Assembly: GCF_943737005.1 (NCBI RefSeq)
Contig: NZ_CALSFU010000005.1
Coordinates: forward strand, 179,291 to 243,290
Direction: 5' to 3'
Source: Achromobacter sp. Marseille-Q4962
GTDB lineage: Bacteria; Pseudomonadota; Gammaproteobacteria; Burkholderiales; Burkholderiaceae_B
Length of the DNA: 64,000 bases
The first letter of the stretch is position 1. Each line of letters begins with the position of its first letter. Below, piece after piece: positions 57,443 through 64,000 of the stretch. The notes beneath the pieces are model-generated. The model had not been told where the DNA came from. It saw only the letters and a program-made list of their open reading frames with translations, and searched no databases. The translations under genes were made by a program, and so were the position numbers.

Positions 57443-59470
57443 ATGAGCAGGAAATATCTGGCCACGGCGAGACGTGGCCCGGGCGCGCGCACGCGCCTGG
57501 CGGCCGCATTGTGCGCGGCCGGCTTCGGTGCGGCCGGCTTCGGCGCGTCGGCCTGGGCGCAGGCCGAGGGGCGCGCCACCACGCTGGACACCGTGGTGGT
57601 GACGGCCTCGGGCTTCGAGCAGCAGATCCAGGACGCTCCGGCGTCGATCAGCGTGATTACACGCGAAGACCTGGAAAACAAGTTCTACCGCGACGTCAAC
57701 GACGCGCTGCTGGAAGTGCCCGGCGTGGTCATCACCGGCGGCGGCGACCGCCAGGATATCAGCCTGCGCGGTATGGGCCCCAAATACACGCTGATCCTCA
57801 TCGACGGCAAGCGCCAGAACTCGCGCGAAACCCGCACCAACTCGGATTCCTCCGGCGTGGAAGGCGGCTGGACGCCGCCGCTGTCGGCCATCGAGCGCAT
57901 CGAGGTGGTGCGCGGCCCCATGTCGTCGCTGTATGGCTCGGACGCCATGGGCGGGGTGATCAACATCATCACGCGCAAGGTGCCGCAGGAGTGGGGCGGC
58001 GAGATCCGCATGGACACCACCATCCAGGAAAGCAGCAAGTCCGGCGACATCTACCAGGGCAATTTCTACCTGGCCGGCCCCATCAAGAACGACCTGCTGG
58101 GCCTGCAGATCTATGGCCAGGCCACGCAGCGCGACGAGGATGACATCTACAACGGCTTCTCCAAACGCAACGCCAACAGCGTGACCGCCAAGCTGGCTCT
58201 CACGCCCAACCGCGATCACGACATCGTGCTGGAAGGCACGTCCATGCGCCAGAAGCGCCAGGAGACGCTGGGCAAGACGGTCGAGCCGCTGGCGCCCGGC
58301 GTCGCGTGCCCGCGCACCGGCTGCCCGGCCTCGTCCGAGAACGACTACCGCAGCAACAAATGGGCCCTCTCGCACACGGGGCGCTGGGGCTGGGCGGTGT
58401 CCGACAGCTATGTTCAGCAGGAAGAGTTCGACAATCGCAGCCGCGAAATGAAGATCAAGAACCTCGACCTGCAGACGAGCTGGTCCGTGCCGCTGGGTTC
58501 GCACATGCTCAACGTGGGCGCGAGCTATCTCAACCAGCGCCTGACCGACCTCACCGGCAACCAGATCCAGGGCGGCCCCAGCAAGGTGGAGCGCTACCAG
58601 TGGGCCGTGTTCGCCGAGGACGAATGGCGCCTGACGGACAGCTTCGCGCTGACCGGCGGCCTGCGCATGGACAAGGACGAGAATTTCGGCGACCACTTCA
58701 GCCCGCGTCTGTACGGCGTGTGGCACATGACCGAGCGCTGGACCCTCAAGGGCGGCGTATCCACCGGCTTTCGCGCGCCCGACCTGCGCCAGACGGTGGC
58801 GGGCTGGGGCCAGGTCAGCCGCGGCGGCAACATGTACGGCAACCCGGACCTGACGCCCGAGAAGTCGGTCACCGAGGAAATCGGCGTGCTGTACGATGAC
58901 GGCGAGGGCTTCAACGCCGGCCTCACGCTGTTCAATAACGACTTCAAGGACAAGATCACCCGCGTGGCGTGCCCGCTGACGCAGTGCACGGACGGCCCCA
59001 ACCAGTTCGGCGCCAACCCCACCACGTACATGAACGTGGACAAGGCGGTGTCGCGCGGGGTGGAAGCCAGCATGAAGCTGCCGCTGGCGCGGGACTGGTC
59101 GCTCACGAGCAGCTACACCTACACCAAGTCCGAGCAGAAATCCGGCGAATACAAGGGCCAGCCGCTGAACCAGTTGCCCAAGCATCTGTTTACCGCCACG
59201 CTGGACTGGCAGGCGTCGGACGCGCTCAGGGCCTGGGCCCGCGTGAATTTCCGCGGCAAGGAAAGCCAGCCCATCACCGGGCCGTCGTCCTCGTCCGTGG
59301 TGGCGCCGTCCTACACCTTCCTGGACCTGGGCGGCTCCTACGCGCTGAACAAGCGGGTATCGCTCTACGCCGGCATCTACAACCTGCTGGACAAGGAAGT
59401 GAACTACGACGACTACGGCTACGTCGAGGACGGCCGGCGCTACTGGCTGGGCGTGGGCGTGAAGTTCTGA
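57443..59470 (+). CDS. TonB-dependent ferric siderophore receptor (CirA/IrgA-like)
   Basis: A 675-residue outer-membrane receptor. The signal peptide ends near residue 40 (AWAQA), and the TonB box DTVVVT is at 50-54. The plug domain includes RGMGPKYTLILIDGKRQNSR and IERIEVVRGPMSSLYGSDAMGGVINIITRK, and a 22-strand barrel ends in VGVKF. These plug motifs match catecholate receptors such as CirA, IrgA and Bordetella BfrA. GGGAGAAG precedes the ATG at 57443. The downstream ABC importer genes imply ferric-siderophore uptake, the ligand being an imported xenosiderophore or a breakdown product. Confidence 0.92.
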   Translation: MSRKYLATARRGPGARTRLAAALCAAGFGAAGFGASAWAQAEGRATTLDTVVVTASGFEQQIQDAPASISVITREDLENKFYRDVNDALLEVPGVVITGGGDRQDISLRGMGPKYTLILIDGKRQNSRETRTNSDSSGVEGGWTPPLSAIERIEVVRGPMSSLYGSDAMGGVINIITRKVPQEWGGEIRMDTTIQESSKSGDIYQGNFYLAGPIKNDLLGLQIYGQATQRDEDDIYNGFSKRNANSVTAKLALTPNRDHDIVLEGTSMRQKRQETLGKTVEPLAPGVACPRTGCPASSENDYRSNKWALSHTGRWGWAVSDSYVQQEEFDNRSREMKIKNLDLQTSWSVPLGSHMLNVGASYLNQRLTDLTGNQIQGGPSKVERYQWAVFAEDEWRLTDSFALTGGLRMDKDENFGDHFSPRLYGVWHMTERWTLKGGVSTGFRAPDLRQTVAGWGQVSRGGNMYGNPDLTPEKSVTEEIGVLYDDGEGFNAGLTLFNNDFKDKITRVACPLTQCTDGPNQFGANPTTYMNVDKAVSRGVEASMKLPLARDWSLTSSYTYTKSEQKSGEYKGQPLNQLPKHLFTATLDWQASDALRAWARVNFRGKESQPITGPSSSSVVAPSYTFLDLGGSYALNKRVSLYAGIYNLLDKEVNYDDYGYVEDGRRYWLGVGVKF

Positions 59471-59509
59471 TGAAACCCGGGCGCAAGCCCATCCGATCAA
59501 GAGGTGCGA

Positions 59510-60460
59510 ATGACGACGCAAGTACGGACCGGGCAGGTCCGCCGCTGGCTGGCCCGGGCGGGCGCGGCCCTGGTCCTGGGAAGCTTGGGCGCGGCGGCGG
59601 CCGCGCAGCAGACGGTGCTGGTCAGGCATGCGCGCGGCGAGACCGGCGTGCCTTACCAGCCCGCCAAGACGGTGGTCATGGATCTGGCCGTGCTCGACAC
59701 CCTGCACGCGCTGGGCGTGGAGCCCACCGGCGTGCCCACCGCGGCCAAGCTGCCGCCCCAGCTCGCCCGGTACGCGGATGCGCGCTACCTGAAGGTGGGC
59801 AGCATGTTCGAGCCCAACTACGAGGTCATCCACGCGGCCGCGCCGCAGGTGATCTTCGTAGCGGGCCGCTCGGCGCCCAAGTATGACGAGTTGTCGCGGC
59901 TTGCGCCCACCGTGGACCTGACGGTGAATCCCAAGGACCTGGTGGGCAGCCTGAAGCGCAATGCGGCGATACTGGGCGACATCTACGGCCGGCAGGACGA
60001 GGCGCAGCGCAAGCTGGCGGCGCTGGACGCGTCCATCTCGGCGCTGCGCGGGCGGGCGGCCGGGGCGGGCGCCGCGCTGATCGTGCTCACCACCGGCGGC
60101 AAGATGAGCGCCTACGGCCCGGGTTCGCGCTTTGGCGTGATCCACGATGCCTTCGGCTTCCAGCCGGCGGCGTCCGGACTGCAGACTTCCAACCACGGCC
60201 AGGCGGTGTCGTTCGAATTCATCGCCGAGACGGATCCCGACTGGCTGCTGGTCATCGACCGCGACTCCGCCATCGGCCGCGAGGGCGCCTCCGCGCAGCG
60301 CATGCTGGACAACGAGCTGGTGCGCCAGACCAAGGCCTGGAAGAACAAGCGCGTGGTCTACCTGGACGGCTTCAACTGGTATCTGCTGGGCAGCGCCGGC
60401 CTGGCGGCCATGCAGAGCAACGTGGACGACCTCGCGCGCGCGCTGGAGCAGGGCAAGTAG
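59510..60460 (+). CDS. Siderophore ABC transporter substrate-binding protein (FatB/CeuE type)
   Basis: A 316-residue periplasmic binding protein with an N-terminal signal peptide ending near AAAAAQQ; there is no lipobox. The type III helical-backbone fold is indicated by KTVVMDLAVLDTLHALGV, IHAAAPQVIFVAGRSAPKYDELSRLAPTVDL and SFEFIAETDPDWLLVIDRD. The closest relatives by eye are FatB and CeuE, which bind ferric catecholates. The ATG at 59510 has AAGAGG at 59499-59504; an in-frame GTG at 59504 was rejected. Confidence 0.9.
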   Translation: MTTQVRTGQVRRWLARAGAALVLGSLGAAAAAQQTVLVRHARGETGVPYQPAKTVVMDLAVLDTLHALGVEPTGVPTAAKLPPQLARYADARYLKVGSMFEPNYEVIHAAAPQVIFVAGRSAPKYDELSRLAPTVDLTVNPKDLVGSLKRNAAILGDIYGRQDEAQRKLAALDASISALRGRAAGAGAALIVLTTGGKMSAYGPGSRFGVIHDAFGFQPAASGLQTSNHGQAVSFEFIAETDPDWLLVIDRDSAIGREGASAQRMLDNELVRQTKAWKNKRVVYLDGFNWYLLGSAGLAAMQSNVDDLARALEQGK

Positions 60461-60463
60461 GGC

Positions 60464-61453
60464 GTGGGCACACGATGGTTCCGGCAGGGGGGCGGCCTGG
60501 CCGCCCTCGTGGTCTTGCTGCTCGCGATGTGCGCGGCCAGCGTGAGCCTGGGCGCGGGCACGCTGTCCTGGTCGGACCTCGCGGGCGGGGGCGGGCAGGG
60601 CGAGCGCGCCTGGCGCCTGCTGATGGTGTCGCGGGTGCCGCGCACCCTGGCGCTGCTGCTGGCGGGCATGTCGCTGGCGGTGGCGGGCCTCATCATGCAG
60701 ATGCTGGTGCGCAATCGCTACGTGGAGCCCAGCACCGCCGGAACCATCGAGGCGGCCACGCTGGGCATTCTGGTGGTGACGCTGCTCGCGCCGGACACCT
60801 CCATGATCGGCAAGATGGCCGTGGCCACCGGTTTCGCGCTGGCGGGCACGCTGGTCTTCCTGGCGCTGCTGCGGCGGGTGCCGCTGCGCACGCCGTTCAT
60901 CGTGCCGCTCATCGGCCTCATCCTGGGCGGCGTGATCCATGCCGCCACGACCTTCCTGGCGGTGCGCTACGACCTGATGCAATCGCTGCACGCCTGGACC
61001 ACGGGCGATTTCTCGGGCGTGCTGCGCGGACGGTACGAACTGCTATGGATCGGTTTCGCGCTGGCCGGCGCGGCTTATCTCGCCGCCGACCGCTACACCG
61101 TGGCCGGCATGGGCCGCGAGTTCGCCGCCAACCTGGGGCTGAACCACGCCCGGCTCACGCTGGCCGGGCTGCTCATCGTGTCCGCCATCTCGGCGGTGGT
61201 GGTGGTGACGGCCGGAGCGATTCCCTTCCTGGGCCTCATCGTGCCCAACGCGGTGAGCCTGGTCATGGGAGACAACATGCGCCGTTCCATTCCGTGGGTG
61301 GCGGCGCTGGGCGGCATGTTCGTGCTGGGCTGCGACATCCTGGGCCGTCTCGTCATCCACCCTTACGAAGTGCCGATCGGCACGGTGGTCGGGGTGCTGG
61401 GCAGCGTGCTGTTCCTGTGCCTGTTGCGCATCCGGAGGAACCGTGGCGGCTGA
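60464..61453 (+). CDS. Siderophore ABC transporter permease (FatD/CeuB type)
   Basis: A 329-residue FecCD-family inner-membrane permease, starting at GTG 60464. The blocks SRVPRTLALLLAGMSLAVAGLIMQMLVRNRYVEPSTAGTIEAATLGI and AGAIPFLGLIVPNAVSLVMGDN are typical. It forms the heterodimeric channel with the next gene, which it overlaps by 11 bp. Confidence 0.92.
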   Translation: MGTRWFRQGGGLAALVVLLLAMCAASVSLGAGTLSWSDLAGGGGQGERAWRLLMVSRVPRTLALLLAGMSLAVAGLIMQMLVRNRYVEPSTAGTIEAATLGILVVTLLAPDTSMIGKMAVATGFALAGTLVFLALLRRVPLRTPFIVPLIGLILGGVIHAATTFLAVRYDLMQSLHAWTTGDFSGVLRGRYELLWIGFALAGAAYLAADRYTVAGMGREFAANLGLNHARLTLAGLLIVSAISAVVVVTAGAIPFLGLIVPNAVSLVMGDNMRRSIPWVAALGGMFVLGCDILGRLVIHPYEVPIGTVVGVLGSVLFLCLLRIRRNRGG

Positions 61454-62414
61454 TTCGCGCCCCTTTTCTCCGCAGGCGGCGCGTCTGGCGCTGCTGGCCG
61501 CGGCGGCGCTGGGCTGCATCGCGGCGTTCATGACGCTGGGCGCGAACGGCCAGTGGGATTTCGTGCTGCCGTTTCGCGGCGCCAAGCTGGCGGCCATGTT
61601 GCTGGTGGCCTATGCCGTGGCGGTGTCGTCGGTGCTGTTCCAGACCATTACCCACAACCGCATCCTCACGCCGGCCATCATGGGTTTCGATGCGCTGTAC
61701 CTGCTCATCCAGGCCGTGGTGGTCTATGCGTTCGGGCAGGCGGCGGCCACGGCCTCGCATCCGGTGGCGGCATTCGCGCTGGAGGTCGGGGCCATGACGC
61801 TGTTCGCCTGCGTGCTGTTCCGCTGGCTTTTCGGCGACGCGGCGCGCAGCCTGCACCTGATGATGCTGGTGGGCATCATCTTCGGCCTGCTGTTTCGCAG
61901 CCTGTCCAGTTTCATGGTGCGTCTGATCGATCCGAACGAATTCCTGGTGCTGCAGGACCGCATGTTCGCCAGTTTCAATTCGGTGCGCACCGGCCTGCTG
62001 CCCGCGGCCCTGGCCGCCGTGCTGGCCGCCACGCTGCTGCTGGCCCGCATGCGCCGCTGCTACGACGTGCTGGCGCTCGGGCGCGACACCGCCGTGAACC
62101 TGGGCGTGAACTACCGGCGCAGCCTGCTGCTGACGCTGGCGGCCGTGGCGGTGCTGGTTTCGGTGTCCACGGCGCTGGTCGGGCCGGTGACGTTCTTCGG
62201 CCTGCTGGCGAGCAACCTGGCGTACCGGGTCATGGGGTCCGACCGGCACCGCCACACCGTGCCGGCCGCCGTCTTGCTGGGCGTCATTTTTCTGGTGGGC
62301 GGCCAGGCGCTGCTGGAGCGCGTGCTGTCTCTCAATACCACCGTCAGCGTGGTGATCGAATTCGTGGGGGGGCTGTTGTTCCTGGTATTGATTTTGCGCA
62401 GGGGGCGCGGATGA
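61443..62414 (+). CDS. Siderophore ABC transporter permease (FatC/CeuC type)
   Basis: A 323-residue FecCD-family permease, GTG start at 61443. Blocks include LFQTITHNRILTPAIMGFDALYLLIQ and VGPVTFFGLLASNLAYRVMGSDRHRHTVPAAVLLG. It overlaps both neighbours, consistent with one operon. Confidence 0.92.
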   Translation: MAADSRPFSPQAARLALLAAAALGCIAAFMTLGANGQWDFVLPFRGAKLAAMLLVAYAVAVSSVLFQTITHNRILTPAIMGFDALYLLIQAVVVYAFGQAAATASHPVAAFALEVGAMTLFACVLFRWLFGDAARSLHLMMLVGIIFGLLFRSLSSFMVRLIDPNEFLVLQDRMFASFNSVRTGLLPAALAAVLAATLLLARMRRCYDVLALGRDTAVNLGVNYRRSLLLTLAAVAVLVSVSTALVGPVTFFGLLASNLAYRVMGSDRHRHTVPAAVLLGVIFLVGGQALLERVLSLNTTVSVVIEFVGGLLFLVLILRRGRG

Positions 62415-63169
62415 TCGAAGTCCGGCAGGCAAGCAAGCGCTACGGCGACGCGGTGGTGGTGGACAATGTGACGCTGGCCCTGCCGGCGGGCGGCGTGACC
62501 GCGCTCATCGGTCCCAACGGCGCGGGCAAATCCACGCTGTTGTCCATGATCAGCCGGCTGCTGGCGCCCACCGCGGGGCAGGTGCTGGTGGATGGGCTGG
62601 ACGTGAACGCCTGCGACAGCCGCGAGCTGGCGCGGCGCCTGGCCATCCTGCGGCAGGACAACCACCTGCCGCTGCGCCTCACCGTGCGGGACCTGGTCGC
62701 CTTCGGGCGCTTTCCGCACACGGGCGGGCGGCCCACGCTCGATGACAAGGCGCACATCGACCGCGCCATCGGCTATATGGAACTGGAGCCGCTGGCGGGC
62801 CGCTACCTGGACGAGATGTCCGGCGGACAGCGCCAGCGCGCCTTCGTGGCCATGGTGCTGTGCCAGGACACGCGCTACGTGCTGCTGGACGAGCCGCTCA
62901 ATAATCTGGACATGCGCCATGCCGTGGCCATGATGCGCACGCTGCGCCGGGCGGCCGACGAGCTGGGCAAGACGGTGGTGGTGGTGCTGCACGACATCAA
63001 TTTCGCGTCCGCCTATGCCGACCGCATCGTGGCGCTGCGAGACGGGCGCATCGCCTGCCAGGGAACGCCGGGCGAGATCATACGGACGGACGTGTTGAGC
63101 CCGCTCTACGGATTGGACATCGCCGTGCACGACATCGGCGGGCGGCGCATCTGCGTGTATTACCGTTGA
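62411..63169 (+). CDS. Siderophore ABC transporter ATP-binding protein (CeuD/YclP type)
   Basis: A 252-residue ATPase with Walker A GPNGAGKST, signature MSGGQRQRAFVAMVL, Walker B YVLLDEPLNNLDM and switch His in VVLHDINFA. Final gene of the uptake operon, overlapping the permease by 4 bp. It powers import of the ferric siderophore delivered by the binding protein. Confidence 0.93.
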   Translation: MIEVRQASKRYGDAVVVDNVTLALPAGGVTALIGPNGAGKSTLLSMISRLLAPTAGQVLVDGLDVNACDSRELARRLAILRQDNHLPLRLTVRDLVAFGRFPHTGGRPTLDDKAHIDRAIGYMELEPLAGRYLDEMSGGQRQRAFVAMVLCQDTRYVLLDEPLNNLDMRHAVAMMRTLRRAADELGKTVVVVLHDINFASAYADRIVALRDGRIACQGTPGEIIRTDVLSPLYGLDIAVHDIGGRRICVYYR

Positions 63170-63179
63170 AGCGGGGTCT

Positions 63180-64000
63180 TCAGCGCAACGGCGATTCGGC
63201 TTCCAGCGCCTGCGCATCGAGCGCGGCCAGCTCGTCCAGGAAGCGCCAGGCGAACGAGCCCGGCCCTTGCGCGTCGCGGCCCGCCCGCGCGCCCGCCACG
63301 GCGAAGCAGGCCAGCGCCGCCAGCGTCGCGGCATAGGGATCGTCCGGCGCAACCGCCGCGAAGCCGCCCACCACCGCCGACAGCGCGCAGCCCGTGGCGG
63401 TGACGCGCGGCATCCAGGCCGACCCCCCCGCCACCCGTGCGCTGCGCGCGCCATCCGTGACGAAATCCACCTCGCCTGTAACCGCCACCACCGCCCCGTG
63501 CGCGAGGGCCAGGGACAGGGCGGCGCTTTCCGCCTGCGCCACCGCGTCGCGCGCGTCCACGCCTTTGCTTGCGCTCTGGCCGCCCGCCAGCGCGATGATC
63601 TCCGAGGCATTGCCGCGGATGATGGCCGGGCGCCGCGCCAGCAGCGCGCCTGCCGCCGAGCGGCGGAAGGCGGTTGCCTGGTGCGCGACCGGATCCAGCA
63701 CCCAGGGCGTACCGGCGCGCGCCGCCGCCTCCGCCGTCGCCAGCATGCTCTGCAGCCAGGGCGAGGAGAGGGTGCCGATATTGATGACGACGGCCCGTGC
63801 GATGCGGGCGAACTCGGGCGCCTCTTCCTGCGCATGCACCATGGCGGGCGACGCGCCGATGGCCAGCAGCGCGTTGGCCGCATAGTTCATGGAGACGAAG
63901 TTGGTCAGGCACTGCACGAGCGGGACTTCGCGGCGCAAGGCGAGCAGGAGCGCGCCGCAGCCTCGGGGCTGGGCGGAAAGCGTATCGGAGGGGAGGGGCA
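63180..64000 (-). CDS. thiM: Hydroxyethylthiazole kinase (N-terminus at right edge)
   Basis: ThiM phosphorylates 4-methyl-5-(2-hydroxyethyl)thiazole for thiamine salvage. Family blocks: VQCLTNFVSMNYAANALLAIGASPAM, NIGTLSSPWL, PWVLDPVAHQATAFR, IIRGNASEIIALAG and VTATGCALSAVVGGFAAV (anion hole with catalytic Cys). The frame stays open to the window edge. Bases 63999-64000 supply the last two letters (TG) of a codon, so the start codon probably straddles the edge and only one base is missing. It is convergent with the siderophore operon. Confidence 0.93.
   Translation of the reverse strand, partial: PLPSDTLSAQPRGCGALLLALRREVPLVQCLTNFVSMNYAANALLAIGASPAMVHAQEEAPEFARIARAVVINIGTLSSPWLQSMLATAEAAARAGTPWVLDPVAHQATAFRRSAAGALLARRPAIIRGNASEIIALAGGQSASKGVDARDAVAQAESAALSLALAHGAVVAVTGEVDFVTDGARSARVAGGSAWMPRVTATGCALSAVVGGFAAVAPDDPYAATLAALACFAVAGARAGRDAQGPGSFAWRFLDELAALDAQALEAESPLR

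Noticed and set aside
57365..60991. A 1208-codon open frame antisense to the siderophore receptor and transporter genes
   Set aside because: It is a by-product of high GC and codon bias of the real genes on the plus strand; its translation is His/Arg/Gly-rich and has no domains.

Overview
The window is chromosomal DNA of very high GC, densely packed with genes. The gene content, gene order (tig-clpP-clpX then lon, ptp then isc, prfB to lysS, dapD/dapC) and protein sequences point to a beta-proteobacterium of the Alcaligenaceae, most likely Bordetella or close to Achromobacter. This is recognition from sequence, not a database search.

Layout. 1-1446: end of dapD, dapC and a tRNA-Leu(UAG). 1447-2790: a small lower-GC scar of an integrated element behind the tRNA, with an integrase C-terminal fragment, a small ORF, a compact promoter-terminator unit and a lipoprotein. 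3030-6965: aquaporin, cytochrome b561, kdsA (Kdo for LPS), an acetyltransferase and small unknown genes, one with its start codon inside a hairpin. 7062-9646: LysR regulator divergent from a D-serine dehydratase/D-threonine aldolase-type PLP enzyme and a RidA. 9826-12579: an almost passenger-less autotransporter and small unknown proteins. 12955-15058: two cold-shock genes around a DUF924 gene, then a UPF0114 membrane protein. 15305-22409: M48 protease, then the protein quality-control block tig-clpP-clpX-lon. 22411-22607: probable truncated group II intron behind the lon terminator. 22680-26880: lexA with its SOS box, tyrB-type aminotransferase, uvrB. 27131-33406: low-molecular-weight phosphatase and the complete isc operon iscRSUA-hscBA-fdx-iscX. 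33588-35293: a two-domain methylglyoxal synthase-like protein and an enoyl-CoA hydratase. 35605-44087: a branched-chain-amino-acid-type ABC importer in one operon with acyl-CoA synthetase, thiolase and TetR regulator. 44098-47873: prfB (programmed frameshift), SDR, lysS and a small membrane protein. 48129-55131: MFS transporter, recJ with its COG4255 neighbour, lolC-lolD, tatD. 55122-63169: a two-component system divergent from a Fur-box-preceded TonB receptor and a complete ferric siderophore ABC importer. 63180-64000: thiM running off the window.

How the genes work together. Most blocks are housekeeping: proteostasis, SOS repair, Fe-S assembly, translation, lipoprotein sorting. The accessory parts are the tRNA-linked scar, the mini-autotransporter, the acyl-CoA uptake/activation operon (a near-palindromic operator candidate lies between it and the divergent enoyl-CoA hydratase) and the siderophore uptake locus, which has uptake genes but no synthesis genes here. 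I found no CRISPR array, complete insertion sequence, rRNA or complete prophage.
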